NCBI GenBank assembly: GCA_024638965.1
Contig: JAHEJI010000004.1
Coordinates: 1 to 43,790, forward strand
Source of the DNA: Planctomycetaceae bacterium
Lineage (GTDB): Bacteria; Planctomycetota; Planctomycetia; Pirellulales; Pirellulaceae
DNA length: 43,790 bases
Direction of reading: 5' to 3'
In this document: positions 1 to 8,106 of the stretch, one piece after another
Position numbering within the stretch: the stretch's first letter is position 1
Layout of the letters: each line of letters begins with the position of its first letter
Position numbers and translations under genes: made by a program
The notes under the pieces: model-generated
Told to the model about the DNA's origin: nothing
The model's database searches: none
The model's input: only the letters and a program-made list of their open reading frames with translations

Positions 1-15
1 CACAGGAGCCATTTG

Positions 16-834
16 ATGCGCTTGTTTGAAGGCAAAAAGGGTTTGGTGATGGGAGTAGCAAATGATCGTTCAATTGCCTGGGCAATTGCAGAAAAGATCA
101 TGGAACAAGGGGGCGAGATTGGATTCACTCATTTGCCGGATCGACCCGATGACGACAAACGAAAAAATCGTCGCCGAGTAGAAAAGTGTCTTGAGAAATC
201 GGAATTTGAGGCGAAATTTCTCGTTCCGATGAACGTTCAGGAAGACGAAGAAATCGCCAGCGTGATGGAAACGGCCAAAAACGAATTTGGTCAGCTCGAT
301 TTTCTGTTGCACTCGATTGCATATGCGGATCGGGAGGATCTCCTACGCGATACAATCGAAACCAGTCGAGAAGGATTCAAAATGGCCATGGATATCAGTG
401 TCTATAGCTTCATCGCGGTGGCTAATGCGGCAAAGGACTTGATGTCAAAACGATCGGCGATGGCCTGCATGACCTATTTTGGGGGAGAAAAGTGTGTTCC
501 AGGTTACAACGTCATGGGGATTTGCAAAGCGGCGTTGGAAGCGTCAACACGATACCTGGCCTATGATCTCGGACCGAGAGGCGTTCGCGTGAATTCATTA
601 AGCGCGGGCCCGCTAAAGACACTGGCGGGCAGTGCAGCCGGCGTCGGCGAAATGCTCAAAATGTACGAACACGTCGCACCGTTGGCTCGAAATATCACGC
701 ACGAAGAGGTGGGTCGCACAGGCGCCTTTCTTCTGTCGGATATGTCCGACGGTGTAACGGGTGAAGTGCTTCACATCGACGGAGGTTACAACGCGATGGG
801 TTCACCGGGGCGTTTGACCAACTTGTTGGCGTAA
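16..834 (+). CDS. fabI: Enoyl-[acyl-carrier-protein] reductase (NADH), FabI type
   Basis: Catalyses the last reduction of each fatty-acid elongation cycle (trans-2-enoyl-ACP to acyl-ACP) in the cytoplasm. The 272-residue protein is full length for the family. It has the divergent SDR nucleotide site typical of FabI (GVANDRSIAWAIA near residues 13-25) and the catalytic spacing Y154, Y164, K171, equivalent to Tyr146-Tyr156-Lys163 of E. coli FabI, within TYFGGEKCVPGYNVMGICK. A TTG at 13 is in frame, but the ATG at 16 sits 7 nt after AGGAG (4-8) and is preferred. The gene stands alone and is followed by about 200 bp without a gene. SDR paralogues exist, but the Y-x9-Y-x6-K pattern and the VMG motif make FabI the clear choice. 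Confidence 0.95.
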   Translation: MRLFEGKKGLVMGVANDRSIAWAIAEKIMEQGGEIGFTHLPDRPDDDKRKNRRRVEKCLEKSEFEAKFLVPMNVQEDEEIASVMETAKNEFGQLDFLLHSIAYADREDLLRDTIETSREGFKMAMDISVYSFIAVANAAKDLMSKRSAMACMTYFGGEKCVPGYNVMGICKAALEASTRYLAYDLGPRGVRVNSLSAGPLKTLAGSAAGVGEMLKMYEHVAPLARNITHEEVGRTGAFLLSDMSDGVTGEVLHIDGGYNAMGSPGRLTNLLA

Positions 835-1039
835 TCCGACTGGTCGTATTGCCCAGCCCCGATTGACAACCCAGACCGCAAACTCCTGAAATTGGCCCGC
901 CCTGCACCGCCTAATTTGGGATTGGCAGCCGGTTTTTGTGCGTTGTGAGTCGATTTTTGAATCCAAACGAATTATCATCATGAGTTGGGATCAAACTTAT
1001 ACATGTTTTTAAAATGCTGGTGGTAAAGGAGCGAAAAAA

Positions 1040-1714
1040 ATGACAGAAGAAAATGGTGGGAAATATGGGAAGGGATTTGCGCTACGCATGACAGTCCTGA
1101 TAGGACTCTTGGCTCTCGTCTCAGGCGGCCTTTTTTATGATCGGGTGATTTTACCGAAGAAGGCCAAATCGACGATTGCTGAGGCCTACAAACTGATGAC
1201 CGCCCCCGACGAAGACGGTCACGGGATCACCAAAGACCAAGTCCAAAAGACAATTGGGTTTGAGCCAGAGAGCGTGACGAACATAGACAATTACGATATT
1301 GAAAAATATTCGTTCAAGCGAGCGCTGCCATTTATGAAAGGCGACTACCTGAACGTCATTTATGAAAATGATGCGTTGGTTCAAATTCTTCAAAATCAGG
1401 ATTACTCCCCAGACAAGGTACAACACTCGTTGGGATTCCGATCGGCAGCCGATCCCGATACGTACACCGGCAATGAAGTTAAATTGGGCGGTGTGCCGCG
1501 ATCTTCTATGCCTGGCTTTGACGAAGATGAAGATTCGGACGAAGATTCGGACGAAGATGCCGGTGAAGATGAAAAAGCTGATGACGACGACGAGAAAACT
1601 TCCCCGGACGAAGAAGCTGCTCCTGCCAAGGAAAAATCCGATGACGGATCCCAAGAAGAAGACAAAGGATCTGATGAAAAAGAGGAGCCAGAGAAAAAAG
1701 ACGGTGCTAACTAA
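1040..1714 (+). CDS. Membrane-anchored protein with very acidic C-terminal tail
   Basis: Function not recognised. The ATG at 1040 follows AAAGGAG at a good distance. One membrane segment (about residues 17-33, LIGLLALVSGGLF) follows a short N-terminus containing Lys and Arg. The middle part (about 35-155) looks folded and has no motif I can name. The last 65 residues are almost entirely Asp, Glu, Lys and Ser, starting with a tandem DNA repeat that encodes DSDEDSDED. Such a tail is probably disordered and could bind cations or basic proteins, which is inference only. The gene ends 26 bp before an intrinsic terminator, so it is probably a single-gene transcript. Similar middle domains occur in planctomycete hypothetical proteins with low-complexity tails, but I cannot assign a family. 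Confidence 0.8.
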   Translation: MTEENGGKYGKGFALRMTVLIGLLALVSGGLFYDRVILPKKAKSTIAEAYKLMTAPDEDGHGITKDQVQKTIGFEPESVTNIDNYDIEKYSFKRALPFMKGDYLNVIYENDALVQILQNQDYSPDKVQHSLGFRSAADPDTYTGNEVKLGGVPRSSMPGFDEDEDSDEDSDEDAGEDEKADDDDEKTSPDEEAAPAKEKSDDGSQEEDKGSDEKEEPEKKDGAN

Positions 1715-1740
1715 CTAAAGTGAACATCGCAAACAAACTA

Positions 1741-1772
1741 AGCCTGAGCAAATAATTGTCCAGGCTTTTTTT
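1741..1772 (+). terminator. Intrinsic terminator after the acidic-tail protein gene
   Basis: The arms AGCCTG (1741-1746) and CAGGCT (1761-1766) pair perfectly. An inner CAA/TTG pairing extends the stem across a 2-nt internal loop, and a run of T follows to 1772. It lies between convergent genes. Confidence 0.85.
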
Positions 1773-1804
1773 GTATGCTTGAATGGATCCAGATGGGGCT
1801 GAGG

Positions 1805-2575
1805 TCAATGTGTGGCCTCCCGGTCTGGTCCCCCCGCGGCTCCAATGTGACGCTTGCCCCGTGGTATCGGTGGGCTGACATTTACAAGTCCTTCTATTTC
1901 CCAATAGATCTTCTCCTTGATGGGTTTTGTTCTCAGCAAAACAATCGTAAAGTGAAATTCTTCTTCCGAAGTCGCTGACCGATCAAGGTGGTGGTGAATC
2001 TCAAATCGATCAAAGACCGAATAAGGACGGGCATAAGCAATTTTCCCAACTTTAATTTTTGCATTTTCACCAATTGTTCGAATCGTTTTCTCCGGTTCCA
2101 GGTCGAGGTACTTCTGCAAGTCCTCATCAGGCTGATCTACGGGTCCATACAATCTGGCCAGGTCGGTACCTTCCGAATGACGTTTTTCAAACTCGAGCGT
2201 CATTTCGTGAGATTCATAGACCTGGTTGGTCTTGACCAGATTGAGCCAGGTTTCGCAATGTTTGATGGCGGTGGCCTCGAGATGTTTGTACCGCATGGAT
2301 TGGTACGAGGCCGTCATCACGAAAACAAAAATTGACGCAAGTAGCGCAAAACCGGCAAGATAATGACCGCGGGCCATATGGGTCGCGTGAAGCCGGTATA
2401 GCACGAAAGCTCCGAGAAGCGCCGAAAATACCGGCAGTGATAGGAGTTTCGGATTGCAGACGGCGAGAACAATGCACAGAAGCGAAAACAAAAACGCCAG
2501 GAATGCCATGATCGAAAACGGGTTGTAGTCCTCCGGCGTGATAAAAGTGTCGTTAGAAAACTGTACTTTGTTCAT
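1805..2575 (-). CDS. Hypothetical protein with N-terminal membrane segments
   Basis: Not recognised by family. The N-terminal part has about four hydrophobic segments (roughly residues 20-105), including SIMAFLAFLFSLLCIVLAV and a segment ending in VFVMTASYQS. The remaining 150 residues are soluble, Glu- and Lys-rich, and contain the fragment RFEIHHHLDR. An in-frame GTG lies four codons upstream at 2587. I chose the ATG at 2575, but neither has a strong ribosome binding site. The gene is last in the pilT group and starts 24 bp after the CvpA-like gene, so it is probably co-transcribed. The layout, membrane helices plus a cytoplasmic or periplasmic tail, fits an accessory protein of that cluster, but this is context only. 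Confidence 0.75.
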   Translation of the reverse strand: MNKVQFSNDTFITPEDYNPFSIMAFLAFLFSLLCIVLAVCNPKLLSLPVFSALLGAFVLYRLHATHMARGHYLAGFALLASIFVFVMTASYQSMRYKHLEATAIKHCETWLNLVKTNQVYESHEMTLEFEKRHSEGTDLARLYGPVDQPDEDLQKYLDLEPEKTIRTIGENAKIKVGKIAYARPYSVFDRFEIHHHLDRSATSEEEFHFTIVLLRTKPIKEKIYWEIEGLVNVSPPIPRGKRHIGAAGGPDREATH

Positions 2576-2599
2576 TGCAATTCTCACACGGTCAAAATG

Positions 2600-3247
2600 T
2601 TATTCATCCTTTTTGACTCGCAGACCTTTCTCATTCGAAAGTAATTTTCGCCTTAAATGATACGTGAAAATGTAATTGGCGTGGGGATCAAAGACTCTTT
2701 TGTTTTGACCTTCGTCATCAGCGTGGTCATCAAGACCGTATGGATCAAGCACCCCGGAGTCTTGAACTTCTGATAATGCTCCGCGAGAGCGACTTTGTAC
2801 GAATGCCAGCCAATATCGATCAGGACCAATTCCTAGAGTTCGGTCTCCCACATTTTCTTGAAAAGAATTTGGAGGCAAGGGTGCGAGGTGAAGTGAAAAA
2901 CACGCAAAGCACACAAAACAACATGCCAGCCAGACCGAGAGGATCGATCGGCCAGTCATCTCAGTCCAAAAATCGAATTTCAATCGATAGGCCGATAACA
3001 ACTCGGTCAGCCCGCGTAGTACGACGAATGACAATATAAAAATCAGCCACAGGGCCAGGAAGTCGACCAGGTAAGTAAAGGAAGGCATCATATCGTCCAG
3101 ACGCGATGCAACGGGCTCAAAAAAACTGCTGGCCAACATCGCGGCAAGCAGGAAATTGACGAGCGTGAGCAGGTTGCTCCAAAGCCCCATCCACCAGGTA
3201 CTGGCAATGACGATGAGGAACGTCAGGATAATGATTAGCGAAATCAT
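2600..3247 (-). CDS. CvpA-like membrane protein
   Basis: A roughly 215-residue membrane protein whose first 120 residues resemble the CvpA family: a hydrophobic start (MISLIIILTFLIVIASTW), a GLWSNLLTLVNFLLAAMLAS segment, then two more helices around residues 60-85 and 100-125. CvpA proteins are inner-membrane proteins linked in other bacteria to colicin V export and envelope stress. The C-terminal 90 residues are polar and unassigned. The open frame extends upstream to 3349, but that would overlap the preceding ATPase-like gene. The ATG at 3247 gives a family-like N-terminus, with AAGAGG 11 nt upstream. The gene starts 28 bp after the upstream gene in the same operon. The family call is moderate because it rests on topology and the N-terminal pattern. 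Confidence 0.7.
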   Translation of the reverse strand: MISLIIILTFLIVIASTWWMGLWSNLLTLVNFLLAAMLASSFFEPVASRLDDMMPSFTYLVDFLALWLIFILSFVVLRGLTELLSAYRLKFDFWTEMTGRSILSVWLACCFVCFACFSLHLAPLPPNSFQENVGDRTLGIGPDRYWLAFVQSRSRGALSEVQDSGVLDPYGLDDHADDEGQNKRVFDPHANYIFTYHLRRKLLSNEKGLRVKKDE

Positions 3248-3275
3248 GGATTGGCAGGCCTCTTGCAATTCGTAG

Positions 3276-4577
3276 TTAGACTTTGAGAACGCGCTGAAGT
3301 TCTTCCAGCGACGTAATCCCTTTGGCAACCAAAACGACACCCTCTTCACGCATCGAGATATGCTTATGTTTACGGACCTCAGCGGCCAATTGGTTCAGAT
3401 TTGGTGATTTTAGCAACAACTCGCGGATCGAATCATTGAGCTTTAGCATTTCAAAAATTCCTGTTCGCTCGAAGTAACCGATCCCGTGGCAATGCGAGCA
3501 CATTTCAATTTCTTTTCCATCTTCATCGACCATTTCGGGTTGGTAGATGAAAGGCCGGTAAAGCTGATTGACTCGTCCCGGGGGAATTCCCAGTTTTTGC
3601 AGCAACATGGGGTTCGGTCGGAAAGCGACACGACATTCTTCGCAAAGTTTGCGAATCATTCGCATGGCGACAACCGTCGTCAAGGATTCTAACAGTTTTT
3701 GATGATCTGACTTTAACAACATCAAACGCAAAAGCCCATCAAGTGCGTTTTTGCCATAGGCCCGGGCCATTACGGGAAGGTCCTCCCGAACCGTAAGATC
3801 GCAAATCTGGTCGAGGATTTTTCCGTTGGGGACTTCGGCAAAGGCAATAAAATTTGGCTCGCGCAACAAAAGTTGTGGCATTTGGGTGAACGCGGTTTCT
3901 CCAAGCGATTCATCGTAGGTTTCCGACGCGACGTTGATGACTTCGGGCTCAACGCGAGAGACTTCTTCAAGGACGTAGTAGTCACGCGTATATTGGTCGG
4001 CCGCCGAAAAAACGCCTCGCCAGGTTGCGGTGTAGCCTTCACCCGGCATTGCACAAATAAGTGTCAAACCGCTTTTGGTTTGCTCAAGTACATTTGCCAG
4101 TTGATCTTTCATGCTGGTCCGCATGCCGAGGTCTTCAATGTTTTCAAGCTTGGACCGCGGGACGTCAATATAAATTGCAACACGCTCGCCCGTCCGTACG
4201 CCTTGAGAAATAATGCGACAGGGGGTTTTGCGCTTGAGATAGTGCGCTCGAAACTCACCTTCTTGCCTCGCGCGACGTTCCCGGTATTCCAGGCCCGCCA
4301 GCTGTTTCAGCGCTGCCAACATGTAATCGCCCGACTCTCGATCCATCGGAGCCATCGAGTGCCAGATCCCGTCAATCTGAAAACGGATATTCACCTGGTT
4401 AGGTGTGAAGTCCAAGACGGTCAGGTCAGAACGCTTTTCAATTGCATCGGCGATCAGGTTGGTGAGTGTCGGAAATCCGGGCGAAGGCAGCACCAACTCG
4501 AGGTTGGTCTCTTTCTGCTCTGGCGTTTCACCTCCGGCAACAAATTCGATCGGAGGAGTGTCTTCGTTAATGGCCAT
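3276..4577 (-). CDS. GspE/PilB-like protein with degenerate ATPase site (soluble)
   Basis: The 433 residues match the N2 plus C-terminal ATPase architecture of secretion ATPases of the GspE/PilB type. An N2-like region (about 33-150) contains QIDGIWH and GLEYRERRARQEGEFRA, patterns typical of GspE. The tetracysteine zinc site is kept: C312-x2-C315 and C360-x2-C363 followed by RTGIFEML. The nucleotide site is not kept. The Walker A position reads AMPGEGYTATWR (176-187), with Tyr182 in place of the essential lysine. Walker B is PNFIAFAEVPN, and the His box is lost. It is therefore probably a non-hydrolysing structural partner of the motor. It is a diverged paralogue of the neighbouring 588-residue protein and lies 63 bp after it in the pilT operon. 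Confidence 0.85.
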   Translation of the reverse strand: MAINEDTPPIEFVAGGETPEQKETNLELVLPSPGFPTLTNLIADAIEKRSDLTVLDFTPNQVNIRFQIDGIWHSMAPMDRESGDYMLAALKQLAGLEYRERRARQEGEFRAHYLKRKTPCRIISQGVRTGERVAIYIDVPRSKLENIEDLGMRTSMKDQLANVLEQTKSGLTLICAMPGEGYTATWRGVFSAADQYTRDYYVLEEVSRVEPEVINVASETYDESLGETAFTQMPQLLLREPNFIAFAEVPNGKILDQICDLTVREDLPVMARAYGKNALDGLLRLMLLKSDHQKLLESLTTVVAMRMIRKLCEECRVAFRPNPMLLQKLGIPPGRVNQLYRPFIYQPEMVDEDGKEIEMCSHCHGIGYFERTGIFEMLKLNDSIRELLLKSPNLNQLAAEVRKHKHISMREEGVVLVAKGITSLEELQRVLKV

Positions 4578-4640
4578 ACTGACGTGCGGATCTATGAGGT
4601 TACGTTGGTGTTACGATTGTTATGAAAGTGAGCCAATGCC

Positions 4641-6407
4641 TTACGATTTTAGTACCCTTTGGACTTCCGCGATTGATGTTAGTCCAAGCAAAACCAGTTT
4701 GTAGCCTTCGGCGATCACGGACGTCTTGCCCTCCGCCCGAGCGGACTTTTCAATTGCCTCGGCGGTTGGCTGTTTCATCAGGACTTGCCGCAGATTATCG
4801 GTAATTTCCAACAATTCAAAGACTGCGATTCTGCCAACATAACCGATTCCGTTGCAAACGTTACAGGTAGGGAATTCGATTGGCTTTCCTTTTTCGTCGA
4901 CTCGTTGATCGGGTGGCGGCAATTTGTATTGAGTAAACACGGTTGTTTGTTCTCGCGGATCGCCGCCGAGCTGTTTAATGATTTGCGGCTGAACCTGAAC
5001 TTCGACTTTGCAATTGTCGCACAATCGCCGCAACAGCCTCTGATTGGTAACGGCCGTAACGGCTTGCGCAAATTGTTGGCGGTTTTTGCTCAACGAGTAC
5101 AACCGCAGCAATGCTTCCGCAGCTGATTGAGCTTGTACCTGGCAAAAAACCGAACGGTCTTGGGTGATCGCCTCAAATGTCAAGGCATCTAAAGACTCGG
5201 AGTTAACGACGTCGGGAACAACCAGGCAATCGGGTTGGGTGAGCAAGACGGCTTTTAGAATGCTGATCGGTGATTGGCCTTCAGCCATATTGAAACGATG
5301 CTGGGTGATGTTTTCCATGTCGTTTTCGATGTTGTGGACATCCACGAGACCTACACAGTCACGCGTAATTCGATCGGAGTTGTCCAATGCAGCTTGCCAG
5401 GTAGAGGTTAGACCGCCCATGGGCAACGCTGAGATGATCGTAAGTCCCGGAGCATTCATGAGTTCGGCCAGCCGTTTCGACATTTCTGGCCACATCCCAA
5501 GCTGTATGATCGTCAATTGATTCTTCACCTTTCGATGAAACTTCATTTGAACTCGTTCACCCGTTTGCGTGCCTTGCGTCAGCACTTCGAGGTCGCATTT
5601 ATGATTCGGTGAGATTGCGCGAAAAACGCCTTGTTGTGCCGAACGTCGATCTTGCGGATTCAGCCCGGCCAGATACTTCAGGCTCGCCAGAAGTGCGTCG
5701 CCGGAAAGTCGATCCATCACGGGCAGCGGATGCCAGGAACCGTCGACCTGGACTCGTCCGGCTGCTTGTTCGCGGGTGTAGTCAATCAACACCTGGTCGG
5801 CCCGTTGGTTAAGACTTTGATCAACCAAGTCCTTGAGATTGGTGAATCCATCTTCCGGGATTTGGCGAGCTCGAATTAAGTTGACTTGTCGCTCTTTCGA
5901 TTCGTTGCCTGCGGGGATGAATTCGACGATTGCGCCATCGTCTTGAGGAAGCGGCTGTGCAACTGGGACGGCTCCCACTTTCGCTTTGGCTTTCAGAGCC
6001 AACCCAGGCGTCGATTTGATTTTACTGCGACGGATCAGCCAGTAAATCATTGGCGGCGTTAACGCGGCCAAAACGAAAATCGGGTAACCCGCCACGAACA
6101 TCGGAACCGAAATGGCCGCCAGAAAGCCGATCAAAAAAGTGCTGACACTGATCGGATTCCAAATCTCAGGTTGTAAACCGGTGTCCTTACCCAGCTTCAT
6201 CGAGTCGCGATTTATCCAGTCGGCACACCGCACCCAAATCAGGAAAACGAGCGCAATTAAACCGATCTTGGTTAACGATAAATAACCGCCACCACCGCGG
6301 ATCAGATCGTGACTGCCGCCTTGCGCAAGCAATTCCGTCGGGATGGTCATCAACATGAAACCGGCGAATAATGCGGCGCGACGCAATTTCACGAAACGAA
6401 GTTGCAT
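4641..6407 (-). CDS. Membrane-anchored GspE/PilB-like protein with degenerate ATPase site
   Basis: A 588-residue protein. A signal-like hydrophobic N-terminus ends near LLAQG (residues 26-30), followed by about three membrane helices (45-60, 88-105, 108-125). From residue 180 there is a GspE-like N2 plus ATPase fold. The tetracysteine site is present (C463-x2-C466, C515-x2-C518, then GYVGRIAVFELLE). The Walker A region is SALPMGGLTST (326-336), with Leu333 replacing lysine. Walker B is PDCLVVPDVVN, and the Asp and His boxes are not conserved. ATP hydrolysis is thus unlikely. Its start ATG overlaps the pilT stop (TAATG, sharing base 6407), implying translational coupling. Secretion ATPases are normally cytosolic, so an N-terminal membrane anchor is itself unusual and suggests a fixed membrane platform role (inference). 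Confidence 0.85.
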   Translation of the reverse strand: MQLRFVKLRRAALFAGFMLMTIPTELLAQGGSHDLIRGGGGYLSLTKIGLIALVFLIWVRCADWINRDSMKLGKDTGLQPEIWNPISVSTFLIGFLAAISVPMFVAGYPIFVLAALTPPMIYWLIRRSKIKSTPGLALKAKAKVGAVPVAQPLPQDDGAIVEFIPAGNESKERQVNLIRARQIPEDGFTNLKDLVDQSLNQRADQVLIDYTREQAAGRVQVDGSWHPLPVMDRLSGDALLASLKYLAGLNPQDRRSAQQGVFRAISPNHKCDLEVLTQGTQTGERVQMKFHRKVKNQLTIIQLGMWPEMSKRLAELMNAPGLTIISALPMGGLTSTWQAALDNSDRITRDCVGLVDVHNIENDMENITQHRFNMAEGQSPISILKAVLLTQPDCLVVPDVVNSESLDALTFEAITQDRSVFCQVQAQSAAEALLRLYSLSKNRQQFAQAVTAVTNQRLLRRLCDNCKVEVQVQPQIIKQLGGDPREQTTVFTQYKLPPPDQRVDEKGKPIEFPTCNVCNGIGYVGRIAVFELLEITDNLRQVLMKQPTAEAIEKSARAEGKTSVIAEGYKLVLLGLTSIAEVQRVLKS

Positions 6408-7627
6408 TAAATAATTCCAGGTTGCGAAACGTTGATGCCCTTCAAGCGCATCTTTAGCTCTTCTTTGTTTGGCGCGACTTGGAAAGCGGTCGGTCGGTCG
6501 ATCAATTCGTCGTCAATCAGTTGTTTGAGACTACTGGTGAAGTCCTGCATGCCTTCTTCTTCACCGATTCGAATCGCGTCGAAAAGGTTGTGATCCCGTT
6601 CCTCGAGAACCAGCTTCTTGACGGTTGGGTTGAAGGTCATGATTTCACACGTTGGAACACGACCGACCCCCGGTTTGATTGACTTAAGCAGTTTTTGCGC
6701 AATGATCGCTTTCATGTTCATCGCGATCGCACTGCGAATCGCACTGTGCATATCTTCAGGGAAGAGGTCAAGAATACGACCAATCGTTGAAGGTGAGGTC
6801 GATGCGTGAATCGTTCCAAACACCAGGTGACCCGTTTCAGCCGCATTAATCGCCGTCATGAACGTTTCCTCGTCTCGAAGCTCGCCCACCAGAATGATGT
6901 CGGGATCTTCACGAACCGCATGCTTCATGCCGATCCCAAAGTCGACAACGTCGATCCCGACTTCTCGTTGATTAATCAGACACTTGTTATCCTGGAACAC
7001 AAACTCGATCGGATCTTCAAGCGTCAAAATGTGCCGGACGTAATGTCGGTTGATAAAATTCAACATCGACGCAATCGTCGTACTTTTGCCGGACCCAGTG
7101 ACACCCGCAAGCAGAATCATCCCTTGATCATGATGGCACAGGGTTTCCATCGTCGGTGGCAGGTGCAGGCCCTCAAAGTCCGGAATGAAGTTGTTAACTC
7201 GCCGGGCCACCAATCCGATCTTGCCGAGTTGCTGAAACATGTTCACTCGGAAACGCCATTCGACGTCGTCAACCTCAATCGTATAAGCAAAGTCGCATCC
7301 GCCGTCATCGTCAAAAATCCTTCTCGTGCGATCGTTCATCATCGGGAACAACAGACGTGTCATTTCTTCGACTTCGACCGGACCTCGATTGAGTGGCTTC
7401 AGCGTACCGTGAACACGAACAATTGGAGGTTGCCCGACTTTCATGTGAAGGTCGCTACCTTCCAGTTTCACCAACGCGCGAAAATATTTGTCGACTTCTT
7501 TCTCTTCGTGTTTCGTCGTAAACCGCCGGATCATCTCGTCGATGGCATTGTCGCCAGACGAGCCGTTGCCGTTGCCATTCTCGGCAGTCGCATCTGATAG
7601 CGATTCTTTCTTCTTCGGTTTCTTCAT
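6407..7627 (-). CDS. pilT: PilT-type retraction ATPase
   Basis: A hexameric ATPase that powers retraction of type IV pili at the inner-membrane base. All catalytic elements are intact: Walker A GVTGSGKST (about residues 175-183), Asp box LTLEDPIEFVF, Walker B DPDIILVGELRDEET, and His box TGHLVFGTIHA. The PilT N-terminal domain is also seen (SDLHMKVGQPP, VHGTLKPL). The family's AIRNLIRE signature is not evident, and the C-terminus is about 30 residues longer than in E. coli-type PilT. An in-frame ATG at 7648 exists, but the ATG at 7627 is preferred because CGGAG lies about 10 nt upstream. It is the first gene of a five-gene minus-strand operon whose next two products look like catalytically dead relatives. 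No pilin or PilB/PilC gene lies in the window. Confidence 0.93.
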   Translation of the reverse strand: MKKPKKKESLSDATAENGNGNGSSGDNAIDEMIRRFTTKHEEKEVDKYFRALVKLEGSDLHMKVGQPPIVRVHGTLKPLNRGPVEVEEMTRLLFPMMNDRTRRIFDDDGGCDFAYTIEVDDVEWRFRVNMFQQLGKIGLVARRVNNFIPDFEGLHLPPTMETLCHHDQGMILLAGVTGSGKSTTIASMLNFINRHYVRHILTLEDPIEFVFQDNKCLINQREVGIDVVDFGIGMKHAVREDPDIILVGELRDEETFMTAINAAETGHLVFGTIHASTSPSTIGRILDLFPEDMHSAIRSAIAMNMKAIIAQKLLKSIKPGVGRVPTCEIMTFNPTVKKLVLEERDHNLFDAIRIGEEEGMQDFTSSLKQLIDDELIDRPTAFQVAPNKEELKMRLKGINVSQPGII

Positions 7628-7648
7628 CTGGTCGATTCTCCGTTCCAT

Positions 7649-8106
7649 GCCGGCCCGAGTTCATTCATCTCGGACGGCTAATATTCGTCAATTTGCTATT
7701 CGATTGGAGGTGGCAACACGATCGGCGTTGAAACGTACCGGAAGCCATTTCCATTGTAACGCGAAAGTCCAAACAAACAGGTAAGACAGTCTCGATTCAC
7801 GCCGGCAGGCCGCAAAAAAGCCGAACTTTTACTGTAGGCGGGGTTTGGGTAAGGGTCAACTAATACGGACTCTTTGGGCCCAAATCAGCCAGATCTTTTG
7901 CGAGATCGGCACAACCGGCCCCCATCGGTTGATTTCAATGACGAACAATGCGCCCAGCAATGACGTGAGACCACCATTTTATGTGCGGTCGGCCGGGCGA
8001 ACAGGTTTGATCTGTAAAAAAAAGAGAGCGATGAGATTTGGATTTGTCTTTGGCGGTATGACAAGCGTTGTACACGCCCAAAAGGCACTTTCGAGAGTTC
8101 CTTTTC
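7649..8106. other. Intergenic stretch upstream of pilT
   Basis: About 460 bp between the pilT start and the end of the PQQ-propeller gene, both on the minus strand. It should contain the pilT promoter. I see no convincing hexamers, repeat or conserved reading frame. The short open frames here have no ribosome binding sites and no family resemblance. Confidence 0.5.
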
